NCBI RefSeq assembly: GCF_014836495.1
Contig: NZ_JACSQT010000007.1
Location: forward strand, 157,061-221,060
Source: Cytobacillus stercorigallinarum
GTDB lineage: Bacteria; Bacillota; Bacilli; Bacillales; Cytobacillaceae
Direction: 5' to 3'
DNA length: 64,000 nt
Part shown: piece by piece, positions 1 to 8,570 of the stretch
How positions within the stretch are numbered: the first letter of the stretch is position 1
Layout: every line of letters starts with the position of its first letter
Notes under the pieces: generated by a model
Databases searched by the model: none
Seen by the model: only the letters and a program-made list of their open reading frames with translations
What the model was told of the DNA's origin: nothing
Translations under genes and position numbers: made by a program

Positions 1-628
1 CACTTTTGCGTTGCTTATACCCTTAATCTTTCTTCTATTTGCTTTAATACTTCCTTTTGCGTTGCTCACATCCTCAAGCTTTCTTCTATTTGCTTCGATA
101 CTCGCTTTTGCGTTGCTTATATCCTCAAGATTTCCTCTATTTGCTTCGATACTCACTTTTGCGTTGCTTATACCCTTAATCTTTCTTCTATTTGCTTTAA
201 TACTTCCTTTTGCGTTGCTCACATCCTCAAACTTTCTTCTATTTGCTTCGATACCCCCTTTTGCATTGCTTACATCTTTAATCTTTCTTCTATTTGCTTC
301 GATACTCACTTTTGCGTTGCTTATACCCTTAATCTTTCTTCTATTTGCCTTGATACTTCTTTTTACGATGCTTATATCCTCAAGATTTCCTCTATTTACT
401 TTAATACTCACTTTTGCGTTGCTTATATCCTCAAGATTTCCTCTATTTGCTTGGATACTCTCTTTTTCGTTGCTCATACCAAACTTTCTTCTATTGGCTT
501 CGATACTTCCTTTTACATTGCTTATATCCTCATACTTTCTTCTATTTGCTTTGATACTAACTTTTGCGTTGCTTACATCCCCAATCTTTCTTTAATCAGC
601 CCCAATACCTCCTTTTGCATTGCTTACT
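1..628 (-). repeat. 51-bp tandem repeat array (array 1), runs off left edge
   Basis: About twelve imperfect copies of a 51-bp unit lie head to tail. On the minus strand each unit reads as 17 residues of the form SNAKVSIEANRRKIEDI, and the frame stays open from about 590 to the window edge. The copy at 590-600 has a stop (TGATTAA in place of CAAATAG), and no start codon with a ribosome site is visible upstream. The plus strand is also open, as expected for a stop-free unit whose length is a multiple of three. It may be the C-terminal end of a repeat protein or a non-coding minisatellite; I cannot decide. It is related to the array at 42592-43250. Confidence 0.9.
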
Positions 629-706
629 TTAACTCTTAAATCCGATTTGTCATTTCCACTCTGCTCACTTCTTTCCTTAGTAAAGACGCTACTTCTTTTA
701 AAAATA

Positions 707-778
707 ATCGAGTAGGAGGGAGTGATTAACTCCCGACCTCTCACACCACCGTACGTACGGTTCCGTATACGGCGGTTC
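707..778 (-). other. Group II intron domains V and VI
   Basis: On the minus strand, 778-745 forms the 34-nt domain V hairpin (GAACCGCCGTATACGG paired with CCGTACGTACGGTGGT, with a mid-stem bulge). It is followed by a domain VI helix built from GGGAGT and ACTCCC and a short 3' tail ending CTCGAT near 707. This is the catalytic 3' end of a bacterial group II intron and looks intact even though the protein is broken. Boundaries are read by eye. Confidence 0.75.
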
Positions 779-789
779 AATTAAGATAA

Positions 790-2031
790 TTAACGCAAAG
801 TTTCATAACGACCTTGTAGACTTTTAAGCCCTTGGTTACTCCAATAAGAGTTTCCCAGGGTTTTGTGTAATATTGGACTGTTCGAGATACGCCAATAACC
901 TTTTCGGCTATTTCCCTATTCGTAGGCCTTTTCTTTCGGTATCCCTAGTTGGCTAAGGTTTCTCACTCTAGTCCTTGGGTTTTTCCAGTTCTTCCACAAG
1001 CACATGCGAAGCCTTCTTCTTGTCCAACCATCTATTTTCCTGAAGATTGATTGCGTGTCTGCCAATGCAAAATATCCACACCATCCCATTGAATATTGGT
1101 TCAGTTTCTCAATCCGATATGGATAGGGCATCTTCCTTGAAGTGATTTCACGTACTTTCTTCTTCATTCGTTTTAGGCTTTCTTTTGCGATACGAATTTT
1201 CGGCTCTTTTGAAGCTGTATAGCTAAACCCTAGAAACTTTCGTTTCCATGGTCGTTCTACTGCTGACTTCTTCTCATTCACCTTTAGGCGAGTTTTCCCT
1301 CAATGAATCGCTGAACGCCAGCCATTGCTCGTTCTCCTGCTCGTTTCGATTTTACGTAGATATTACAATCATCTGCGTAACGAACGAATTTATGCCTTCT
1401 GTGTTCCAATTCTTTATCTAGTTCATCAAGAATGATGTTAGAAAGTAATGGGCTCAGTGGTCCACCTTGTGGTGTTCCTATCTTTGTACTTGAAACAACA
1501 CCGTATATCATGACACCAGCTTGTAAATATTTTCAAATGAGCTTCAATAGTGGTTTAACAGTGAGTTTCTTCGCTAGTATGCTCATGAGTTTATCATGAT
1601 TTACTTTATCAAAGAACTTTTCCAAATCCATGTCTACTACCCATCTGTATCCATCTTTGATATATCCTTTTGCTTTTCTTACTGTGTCATGTGCACTTCG
1701 ATTTGGTCGAAAGCCATAACTATGTTCGGAAAATATCGGGTCATATATCTGCGTTAGTACTTGTGTAATTGCTTGTTGAATCAATCGGTCTGTCACAGTA
1801 GGGATACCTAATAACCGAACACCGCCATCAGGTTTCGGGATTTCGATTCTTCCGACAGGCATTGGCTTATAGGTTCCCTCAAGAATCTCCTCTTTAATGG
1901 TTGACCAGTTTTCGACTATGTGCGGTCGTAGGTTTTGTACGGGCATCATATCTACTCCGTGGCTTCCTTTATTCTACTCGTTTTAACGCTTGAAACATAT
2001 TCTCCCGTGATAGGATTTGATTCAAAAGCAT
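790..2031 (-). pseudogene. Group II intron reverse transcriptase/maturase, broken by frameshifts and stops
   Basis: The protein can be pieced together in order. It starts at ATG 2031 (MLLNQILSRENMFQALKRVE), shifts frame near 1967, and continues NKGSHGVDMMPVQNLRPHI with the RT region SEHSYGFRPNRSAHD. A TGA stands at 1533-1535 where Arg is expected in LLKLIxKYLQAG. Then come IGTPQGGPLSPLLSNI and the catalytic FVRYADDC, a one-base frameshift near 1288, and the maturase part VNEKKSAVERPWKRKFLGF. A TAG follows at 916-918 where Trp is expected after KAYE, and the tail reads GYWRISNSPILHKTLG to the true stop at 790. That is at least two frameshifts and two nonsense codons, so no full-length protein can be made. 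Confidence 0.9.
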
Positions 2032-2305
2032 CGTTATTCTTCCTTCCGTGAATAGCTGATCTTCTTATGCCAATGGTCACTCCACCCTCCACAGGGACCC
2101 CCACGGAATTCACCGTTTCCTTCCTCAAGTGAGGTACTTCGTTTTCTGTGTTCATCATGACTCAATGAATGCCAAGGGCTATTCTCTCTTAATTGTTCAG
2201 TCCTTCCGAATCGTTCTAAACCGATTCGTACTATGACCTCGGCTGACTTCTGATGGTTCAGCTGCTTATCTCTAAGCAGGTTATGAAGTGTACTTCACGT
2301 ATCCA

Positions 2306-2890
2306 TCAGACCTCCCCGGGTAAGGGGGCAATCGCTACTTGTGTGGGAATATTGGCCTCTGCTATTTTTTTCAAGGCGTTCATTCTCGCCTGAATGGGTG
2401 GTGCTTCGGGTGAAAAATGCTTACGGATTTCCTCATCATCCGTTTCAATTGTCATACTAACACGTACTTTGTCTCCCAATTTTTTTAATAAATCAATATC
2501 TCTCGTGACGAGCGGGCTTCGTGTTTGAATAAGGAGGAAATCTGCTGGATTGCTGACAAAGACTTCTAAAAGCGACCTCGTGACTTCTTCTTTATACTCC
2601 ACTGGTTGATATGGGTCCATACTTGATGACATGAATATCCTGACGCTTCCTTTCTTCTTTTCCCTGTTCAATTCTTTGTCTAACAACAGAGCAGCTTCCT
2701 TTTTCACATCGACCCACTCACCCCATTCCCCTTTACGAAAAAGGGAAACAGGCATTTGCCTTACATAACAATAAGCACAGCCAAATGTACAGCCCGTATA
2801 AGGATTCAGTGTATGTGTGTAGCCTGAAAGATAGCCAGTTCCTTTATTGAGAATCGTCTTCGGTTGTTTATAAAGATACTCTTTTGTCAT
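2306..2890 (-). pseudogene. SPL-family radical SAM protein, C-terminally truncated
   Basis: The 194-residue product has the radical SAM cysteine motif CTFGCAYC around residue 35 and the motif MSSSMDPYQPVE around residue 90, as in spore-photoproduct-lyase-like radical SAM proteins, which are usually near 290 residues. The reading frame stops just after IAPLPG, where family members continue (IAPLLPS...). The break coincides with the group II intron remnant, and no matching C-terminal part is found on the other side of the intron. I infer that insertion and deletion removed the end. Whether the N-terminal half keeps any function is unknown. Confidence 0.75.
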
Positions 2891-2912
2891 CTTCCGAACA
2901 CCCCATTATGAG

Positions 2913-3518
2913 TTAGAATACTTTCCGACTATAAATAGTCAATGAGATCGCCCAAGAAATCAAATAAACGAAACTCACTAATACAGCGAGAAGCAGTATT
3001 TCACTACCATTTAATGAAACTATATACTCAAAAGTAGACATTAAAGTCCCAGCCATATTCAAGTCAAAAATCCTCGCTACTACCATAATTATCCCAAATA
3101 ACCCAAGTGTACCAATTAATAAATATTGACTCTTAAATTGATAAGAAAACGGAAATAGGAAAGAAATTGCCAACATCACAAGACCGAAAATAAGTAATGT
3201 CTCTTTCCAGCCTGTAAACGTCGAATGAACCAAAATATCCCAAGCAAAGACGACCAAAACAACTAACACAGTGTATAAAAGTGTACCAAAATATTTCGAG
3301 CTTACGATTTCTTTTCTTGTATATGGCAGGGCATTCAGCATTTTATTAATCTGCGGTTTTTCATCGAGGGCAAATGCATTCATCGCCAAAGCAATACTGA
3401 ATATGAGCGCATTCCAGATGCTAGATGTATTTTGTGTTAAGAAGAGGATAAAGATAGGTAGCAATAAAATCATCGTATTCTTCTGTAAAATAAAATCTTT
3501 TTTTAGCAAGTTAAACAT
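2913..3518 (-). CDS. ABC-2 type transporter permease
   Basis: The 201-residue membrane protein has about six predicted transmembrane segments and the ABC-2 permease feature MNAFALDEKPQINKMLNALPYTRKEIVSSKY, a cytoplasmic loop in which the protein meets the ATPase. It overlaps the upstream ATPase gene by 8 bases and ends the GntR-ATPase-permease operon. Such operons (YtrA/YhcF type in Bacillus) often export or respond to cell-wall-active compounds. The substrate here is unknown. Confidence 0.85.
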   Translation of the reverse strand: MFNLLKKDFILQKNTMILLLPIFILFLTQNTSSIWNALIFSIALAMNAFALDEKPQINKMLNALPYTRKEIVSSKYFGTLLYTVLVVLVVFAWDILVHSTFTGWKETLLIFGLVMLAISFLFPFSYQFKSQYLLIGTLGLFGIIMVVARIFDLNMAGTLMSTFEYIVSLNGSEILLLAVLVSFVYLISWAISLTIYSRKVF

Positions 3519-4380
3519 ACGTTTCTGCCCCCTTTTTCGTGTAAAACATTAGATCTTCAATAGATGGTTTTTCCGTGACGACCAAATCACCAAATACGTC
3601 ATGAATCTTCTTTTTATTAGCTGTTAAAGCTTCAAAACCTGATGAAGATTTGCGGATGCCAATGAACTCTTTTTCCGTATCGCGATCTAATAACTCGATA
3701 CCACCCTTCACAATGGCATAATCTTCTTCAATGCGAAAAGCTTCTTTTGTAAAGACATGTTCCCCATTATGAATGAATGTAATATAATCCGCTATTTTAT
3801 CTAAATCCGACGTAATATGGGTTGAGAAAAAGATTGTCTTCGTCCCATCTGCCATGATTTCTTGTAAAATATCTAGTAATTCTCGGCGAAAAACTGGATC
3901 TAAGCCAGATGTGGGTTCATCCATAATAATCAGTTCAGCATGATGCGATAATGCAATCGTTAATGAAGTTTTCATTAACATGCCTTTAGAGAATGTCTTA
4001 ATTTTTTTCTTTAAAGGTAGCTCAAATTTTCTTACATATTCATCAAACAATGCATCATCCCAATTATGATAGGCTGGGCGCAGAAGTTTGCGCAATTGAG
4101 CGAGAGTGATATGTTCATAGTAGACATTCTCATCAAAAACAAAGCCAATCCGTTGTTTGATTTCTTTTTCATGTTGTTTATATTCAAGTCCAAAGACCTT
4201 CACGACGCCTTTGTCCGGTTGCAGTAAATTCATCATCAACTTAATCGTCGTTGACTTTCCTACTCCGTTTCCCCCGATAAACCCAGTAATAAACCCTTTT
4301 TTCACAGTTAGGTTCATGTCAGTTAATTGAAAACTTCCAAGCATTTTATTGACGCCTTGTAACTCAATTACATTCTCCAT
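3511..4380 (-). CDS. ABC transporter ATP-binding protein
   Basis: The 289-residue ATPase shows Walker A GGNGVGKST near residue 36, a degenerate signature FSKGMLMKT near 133, Walker B LIIMDEPTSGLD near 152, and the switch His in FFSTHITSD. The C-terminal 80 residues are a less conserved extension. It lies between a GntR regulator (ends one base before this start) and the permease, so the three genes form one operon. It powers the ABC-2 permease at the membrane; the direction is probably export. Confidence 0.92.
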   Translation of the reverse strand: MENVIELQGVNKMLGSFQLTDMNLTVKKGFITGFIGGNGVGKSTTIKLMMNLLQPDKGVVKVFGLEYKQHEKEIKQRIGFVFDENVYYEHITLAQLRKLLRPAYHNWDDALFDEYVRKFELPLKKKIKTFSKGMLMKTSLTIALSHHAELIIMDEPTSGLDPVFRRELLDILQEIMADGTKTIFFSTHITSDLDKIADYITFIHNGEHVFTKEAFRIEEDYAIVKGGIELLDRDTEKEFIGIRKSSSGFEALTANKKKIHDVFGDLVVTEKPSIEDLMFYTKKGAETYV

Positions 4381-4761
4381 TTAGTTTTCCTCCCTGTATA
4401 GTAATGTAAGTAATTCGATTAATTCAGTAAGCGGAATGCCTATTTCCTTACTATTTTCCACGGCAGATAGTAATTGTTCCTCGATTACCTTCATTTTTCG
4501 TTCTTTCATCATTTCGTTATTTTGTTCGGATACGAATGATCCTTTACCAACAACGGAGTAAATAAAGCCATTTTTCTCAAGTTCCTCATAAGCACGCTTC
4601 GTTGTAATAACACTGATGCCCAGATCTTTCGCTAGCTGCCGCATAGATGGCAATGCCTCACCTGCCTCAAGCTCCCCTTTTAATATTTGCGTCTTCACTT
4701 GGACACAAATTTGTTCATAAATCGGTTCTTTCGATTGATTAGAAATGATTATTTGCATCAT
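4381..4761 (-). CDS. GntR-family regulator, YtrA subfamily
   Basis: The 126-residue protein has an N-terminal winged helix (EPIYEQICVQVKTQILKGELEAGEALPSMRQLAKDLGISVITTKRAYEELEKNGFIYS) and only a short C-terminal tail, the YtrA-type layout. It is the first gene of the operon with the ATPase and permease. A perfect inverted repeat sits 16 bases before its start, which fits autorepression of the whole operon until an inducer, often a cell-envelope antibiotic, relieves it. The inducer is not visible from sequence. Confidence 0.9.
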   Translation of the reverse strand: MMQIIISNQSKEPIYEQICVQVKTQILKGELEAGEALPSMRQLAKDLGISVITTKRAYEELEKNGFIYSVVGKGSFVSEQNNEMMKERKMKVIEEQLLSAVENSKEIGIPLTELIELLTLLYREEN

Positions 4762-4777
4762 TGCCCCTCACCAACAT

Positions 4778-4802
4778 ATTGTATATATACTTTATATACA
4801 AT
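4778..4802. promoter_or_regulatory. Inverted-repeat operator of the GntR/ABC operon
   Basis: ATTGTATATA and TATATACAAT form a perfect 10-bp inverted repeat around the spacer TACTT, directly upstream of the GntR gene. The AT-rich dyad spacing resembles YtrA-type GntR operators. It probably overlaps the promoter, so binding would block the operon. Confidence 0.7.
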
Positions 4803-4847
4803 ATACACAAATAAATGAAGGTATGCAATACTTTTTATAAATACAAA

Positions 4848-4888
4848 AAAGGAAAAGCCTCCCCCACTTAATAGAGCGCTTTTCCTTT
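4848..4888 (-). terminator. Rho-independent terminator of the VOC-GNAT pair
   Basis: AAAGGAAAAGC and GCTTTTCCTTT form an 11-bp stem. On the minus strand it runs into TTTTTT, so it ends transcription coming from the GNAT gene. Confidence 0.75.
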
Positions 4889-5030
4889 CAATAATATGAC
4901 TATTCAATTACTTTTCCCCAGCCAATATTAAAGGCAACTATCTGAGCCAATCCTTAATTTTATAATCAACTTCTCCATCGCCAATATCACGGCAAAAAAT
5001 TTTTACTTTACCAATCGTTTAAAAAAGATA

Positions 5031-5519
5031 CTATGAAAGCTGTTTATATAATAACAATTCATCTCGGATGGGAATACCATTACTTGCTACAAATGGTATG
5101 GAAGGTTTAATTGTTCGCGCTATCTCTACTGCGTTTGGATAAAGTGATTTTAATACATAGCCACGTTTTTGATAAAAAGATAATGCATGTAGATTATCAT
5201 TCGTTGTGATGAGTTGAACCGCCTTTGCCCCAAATCCTCTTGCCTTTTCTTCAATAACAAACATTAAACTTGAACCAATCCCCTGTCCTTCATCTACACT
5301 GTCTAACGAAATGACTTCATATATTTCTTCATTATGCCTTATGTAAGTCACTAGGCCAACAATCTCACCTTTAGTACCCTTATATACATAGCCATCCAGC
5401 TCATCACAATGATAGACGCCAGAGGAGAGAACCATCTCTGTCGTGCCCCAATGTTTTGAAAAAAAGTCACTCACTCTTTCTCTATTATTCTCGTTTATCA
5501 TCTCAATCATAGATGACAT
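5031..5519 (-). CDS. GNAT-family N-acetyltransferase
   Basis: The 162-residue protein has the GNAT acetyl-CoA loop DEGQGIGSSLMFVIEEKA around residues 76-93 and the following beta strand AVQLITTNDNLHALSFYQKRGYV, the usual C-terminal half of the fold. The substrate is not predictable. Its start overlaps the end of the upstream VOC gene by 17 bases, so the two are translationally coupled. An acetyltransferase plus a VOC protein together could suggest small-molecule modification or resistance, but this is only a guess from context. Confidence 0.88.
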   Translation of the reverse strand: MSSMIEMINENNRERVSDFFSKHWGTTEMVLSSGVYHCDELDGYVYKGTKGEIVGLVTYIRHNEEIYEVISLDSVDEGQGIGSSLMFVIEEKARGFGAKAVQLITTNDNLHALSFYQKRGYVLKSLYPNAVEIARTIKPSIPFVASNGIPIRDELLLYKQLS

Positions 5520-5928
5520 CCGTCCTCCTTTGTTTAAACGCCGGACTTAACTCACTCCAAACATCAAATTGATTGCCATTACAATCGCAAAAGATAAAGT
5601 TCTTACCCGCATGACCACGATCTTCAATTGCCCCTACCCACACATTTTCCTCTCGAAAAAGGGCATGCAATCTTTCCAGCTCAGCTAGCCCGTCCACTTC
5701 AAAAGTAACAGAAAAATGTTCTCTTCCTTCTATGTCAACAAATTGGGAGCGTTCTCCGCTTTCTGCTTTTACTAAAAATATACTTTGATTCGCTAAATCG
5801 AGAATGGCTTTATGTTGATCTTGATAATTAACATTTGCACCCAGATGTTGTTGATACCACTTTGCTGATTGTTCCACATCTATTACAGGTAGATAAGTCG
5901 TTCCTATTCTTACTACACGTTCCTTCAT
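5503..5928 (-). CDS. VOC-superfamily (glyoxalase-like) protein
   Basis: The 141-residue single-domain protein shows vicinal-oxygen-chelate features: TTYLPVIDVEQSAKWYQQHLGANV at the N-terminus, a central EHFSVTFEVD, and the closing HAGKNFIFCDCNGNQFDVWSE with the conserved D-x-x-G-N near residues 115-119. Members bind a metal and act as isomerases, dioxygenases or drug-binding proteins; which applies here is unknown. It is the first gene of the two-gene operon with the acetyltransferase. Confidence 0.85.
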   Translation of the reverse strand: MKERVVRIGTTYLPVIDVEQSAKWYQQHLGANVNYQDQHKAILDLANQSIFLVKAESGERSQFVDIEGREHFSVTFEVDGLAELERLHALFREENVWVGAIEDRGHAGKNFIFCDCNGNQFDVWSELSPAFKQRRTDVIYD

Positions 5929-6065
5929 TTCTTTATCAGCTCCTTCTTGCTAAAATATTCGCCTCTGCTCTGAGATTTCCTTTTCACTTACTGAAAATGG
6001 AAGGAATCTAATAGATGAGAAGCGAACACTTTATTAGCATAACAATAATAAGGAGGCAGCATTAG

Positions 6066-6926
6066 TTGAGAATCGTTGATAGAGTTGAAGATTTTGTGAA
6101 CCATTATCAGCCCACACCTGAATAGTTAGATCAGTATTATCATCAATTTCAAGCAGACTATGATGTTTATTTCTCCCACCATTGTTTACATATTGAGACA
6201 AAAAAACGAGCCGCATTGAAGAAACACCCTCCTAAGCTACCAGAACTTTTATCGATGAGAGACTTATTTCTTGAACACATACCAAAAATACTTCAAAGAT
6301 ATGAAGCGATGTTTGATGTAAATTATACTAAAACAGTCCGTTTGCTCGTCGGCTTATACGGAAGCAATGCCTTTGTGTATCAGCAATATCATCCTGATGT
6401 GGCCTTTTGTTTAGAAAAAATCCCCTATAACGAAACTTATATAAAAATTATTATTGCCCATGAGTTTGGACATGTCATGCACCATTTATATAATGACATC
6501 TATTCGCAAGATTGGCATCTTGTCAATTGGACTCACCCCTATACATGGCTTTTACAAGAAGGCATCGCAACAACCCTATCCACGCTATTAGTAGAAGCAC
6601 GTTTAGACGAACATTTCGCCTTTGAAGAAGATAGAAAATGGCTAGACTTCGCTCAAGAAAATGAACGTTTGATCGCCACACAGTTTCTTTGTGATATGAG
6701 GACTATTAACGACAGTCATACTATTTTTAAAGAATGGTTTTCTATTAACGGCGGGAAAACCTTTAATCAGACCCGCTTAGGCTATTATCTTGGCTATCAA
6801 ATCGTTAACTCATTATTATCACAGTATGATATAAAAGAAACATTCACCATTTGGAAAGAAGATGACTTTGTTTCTATAATGGAACATGAGCTTAGAAATA
6901 TGATTATGACAGACAATCGAGTTTAG
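6066..6926 (+). pseudogene. DUF2268-like putative zinc metalloprotease with an internal amber codon
   Basis: A good ribosome site (AAGGAGG at 6050) precedes TTG 6066, which opens MRIVDRVEDFVNHYQPTPE. TAG at 6123-6125 stops it, and the same frame continues LDQYYHQFQADYDVYFSHHCLHIETKKRAALKKHPPK and on to 6926. The downstream part carries IIIAHEFGHVMHH (HExxH zinc site) and a later LLQEGIATTLSTL, as in DUF2268 putative Zn-dependent proteases. The frame before and after the TAG reads as one protein, so a single nonsense change is the simplest view. Internal initiation near TTG 6216 or readthrough cannot be excluded. Confidence 0.75.
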
Positions 6927-7133
6927 TAGTGGCTTCCCTCCTACTAATCTCGATCATTATTCATAAGTGTAAATGCCCTTCACACCTCCTTCACGCAACT
7001 TTTACATAATTTAGAACAAAAGTGCGATTGCCACAACTGATTCAGTAAGCATCCTTTCCTTTTAACCGTAAAAATCATACCAAATCACTGTTTTCCGCAA
7101 CTAATTACCCATTTTTTTCTTCTTTACTCTTTT

Positions 7134-7176
7134 TTCATCCTCTCTTTATCAACCGTTAAAAATTCGACCTTATAGT
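7134..7176 (+). promoter_or_regulatory. Possible PhoP box and promoter of the phosphatase gene
   Basis: Three hexamers, TTCATC (7134), TTTATC (7145) and TTAAAA (7156), recur at exact 11-bp steps, the period of PhoP direct repeats (consensus close to TTAACA). A plausible -10, TATAGT, lies at 7171. The fit to consensus is loose, so this is a suggestion supported mainly by the downstream phosphatase. Confidence 0.4.
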
Positions 7177-7209
7177 TATCTTGTACAAACCATTTAGGGG
7201 GGAAGAAAC

Positions 7210-8529
7210 ATGTTGAAAAAGACTTGGAAAAAGAAACTATTGTCACTCGCTCTTGTATCTACCATTGCTGTCGGGGGCATCTCTACCGTACTACCTGAGC
7301 AAGAAGTTGCAGCGAAAGGGAAGCCAAAGGGAAAAGATAAAGCACAAAATGTCATTTTCCTTATTCCTGACGGTTTTTCCGCGGCCTATGCAACAAACTA
7401 TCGTTGGTACAAAGGTGAGGATACCGTTCTTGACTCGATGAACATCGCGATGCAACGTACATACTCAGCGAACTCCAATATTACAGATTCAGCAGCTGCC
7501 GGAACAGCAATGGCAACTGGCGTAAAGACCAATAATGGTATGATAAGCACCGATCCAACTGGTAAAGAACTAAAAACGATATTGGAAGAAACAGAAAGGA
7601 AAGGGAAATCATCTGGGCTAGTTGCCACTTCAACGATTACCCATGCGACTCCAGCAGCTTTCGCTTCACATGTCGCTTCTCGTGCAGATGAAGCAGATAT
7701 TGCCCCTCAATTACTCGACAATGATGTGGATGTTATCTTAGGTGGAGGACAAAAATACTTTACTGACGAATTAATTGATGAAGCAAAAGACGACGGCTAC
7801 CAATTAGTTACAAATAAAAGAGAATTGGATCGTGTGAAGAAAACGAATAAAGTGCTTGGTTTATTCGCCGAAGAAGGGATGGCCCCGGAACTTGATCGCG
7901 AGGGCACACAACAACCTAGTCTAGCAGACATGACAGAAACGGCTATTGATACATTGAAAAAGAATAAAAATGGCTTCTTCTTAATGGTTGAAGGAAGTCA
8001 AATTGACTGGGCAGGACATGCAAATGATGCGGCATGGGCAATGAAAGACAGCGAAGCATTTGAAGAAGCTGTCATTGAAGCAATGGATTTCGCTAAGAAA
8101 GATGGCAATACGCTTGTTGTTGTAGCGGGTGATCATGATACTGGCGGAATGTCTGTCGGAGGTTATGGTAATGGAAGTGCTAATGTGGAAATGTTACGAG
8201 ATGTGACGGCTACAGGTGACTATATGGCTTCCAAACTTAATAAGAAACGGACAAACGCTAAGAAAGTGTTAAAAGAATATGCAGCGATTGATTTAACGAA
8301 AGCTGAAGTCAAAGCAATCAAAAATGCTGATAATCCAGCTTCTTCTATCAATCAAATCATTTCAGAAAGGGCATCTGTCGGTTGGACAAGCACCGCCCAT
8401 ACAGGAATTGATATCCCCGTTTACACTTATGGCCCAGGGTCAGAACTGTTTACTGGCACAATGGAAAATACAGACTTACCAGTAAACATGGCCAAAGCAA
8501 TGAAAATTAACTTTAAGCCCGGAAAATAA
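7210..8529 (+). CDS. Secreted alkaline phosphatase
   Basis: The 439-residue protein begins with a Sec signal peptide (KKTWKKKLL, a hydrophobic stretch, then a likely cut near VAAK). It has the metal-binding IPDGFS near residue 57, nucleophile Ser in ITDSAAAGTAMATG near 95, THATPAAFASH near 144, SQIDWAGHAND near 265, and AGDHDTGGMS near 310. These are the alkaline phosphatase zinc and magnesium sites in order. It releases phosphate from organic phosphomonoesters outside the cell. A GGGGGG ribosome site precedes ATG 7210, and possible PhoP repeats lie upstream, fitting induction by phosphate limitation. Length is near that of Bacillus PhoA/PhoB (about 460). Confidence 0.95.
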   Translation: MLKKTWKKKLLSLALVSTIAVGGISTVLPEQEVAAKGKPKGKDKAQNVIFLIPDGFSAAYATNYRWYKGEDTVLDSMNIAMQRTYSANSNITDSAAAGTAMATGVKTNNGMISTDPTGKELKTILEETERKGKSSGLVATSTITHATPAAFASHVASRADEADIAPQLLDNDVDVILGGGQKYFTDELIDEAKDDGYQLVTNKRELDRVKKTNKVLGLFAEEGMAPELDREGTQQPSLADMTETAIDTLKKNKNGFFLMVEGSQIDWAGHANDAAWAMKDSEAFEEAVIEAMDFAKKDGNTLVVVAGDHDTGGMSVGGYGNGSANVEMLRDVTATGDYMASKLNKKRTNAKKVLKEYAAIDLTKAEVKAIKNADNPASSINQIISERASVGWTSTAHTGIDIPVYTYGPGSELFTGTMENTDLPVNMAKAMKINFKPGK

Positions 8530-8539
8530 AAATGAAACA

Positions 8540-8570
8540 AGCCATCTCCATTCAGATAGAGATGGCTTTT
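8540..8570 (+). terminator. Terminator after the alkaline phosphatase gene
   Basis: AGCCATCTC and GAGATGGCT form a 9-bp stem followed by TTTT. It also touches the end of the convergent SLAP gene. Confidence 0.85.

Larger units (their letters stand above)
707..2300 (-). mobile_element. Group II intron remnant, probably 5'-truncated
   Basis: The element reads on the minus strand: structured RNA segments, a broken intron-encoded protein (790-2031), then domain V/VI at 707-778. Only about 270 bases precede the reverse transcriptase start. That is short for domains I-III, so most of domain I is probably missing, and the 5' boundary near 2300 is uncertain. It abuts a truncated radical SAM gene on one side and the 51-bp repeat array on the other, so the two flanks are not the two halves of one gene. 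With several lesions in its protein, the element is very unlikely to move by itself. Confidence 0.8.

Noticed and set aside
11-595. Plus-strand hydrophobic repeat frame (LFASILTFALLI-type units)
   Set aside because: It is the complement of the 51-bp array; a stop-free unit with length divisible by three keeps several frames open. No ribosome site; composition implausible as a protein.
1-628. CRISPR array
   Set aside because: Repeats are contiguous 51-bp units without unique spacers, and no cas genes are present.
592-780. Minus-strand 62-residue frame
   Set aside because: It covers intron domain V/VI and the array edge, so it is structural RNA rather than a gene.
1952-2158. Minus-strand 68-residue frame before the RT
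   Set aside because: It is in a different frame from the recognisable RT N-terminus that overlaps it and lies in intron RNA.
6034-6216. Minus-strand 60-residue frame
   Set aside because: It lies opposite the 5' part of the metalloprotease gene, whose plus-frame reads as protein with its own ribosome site.
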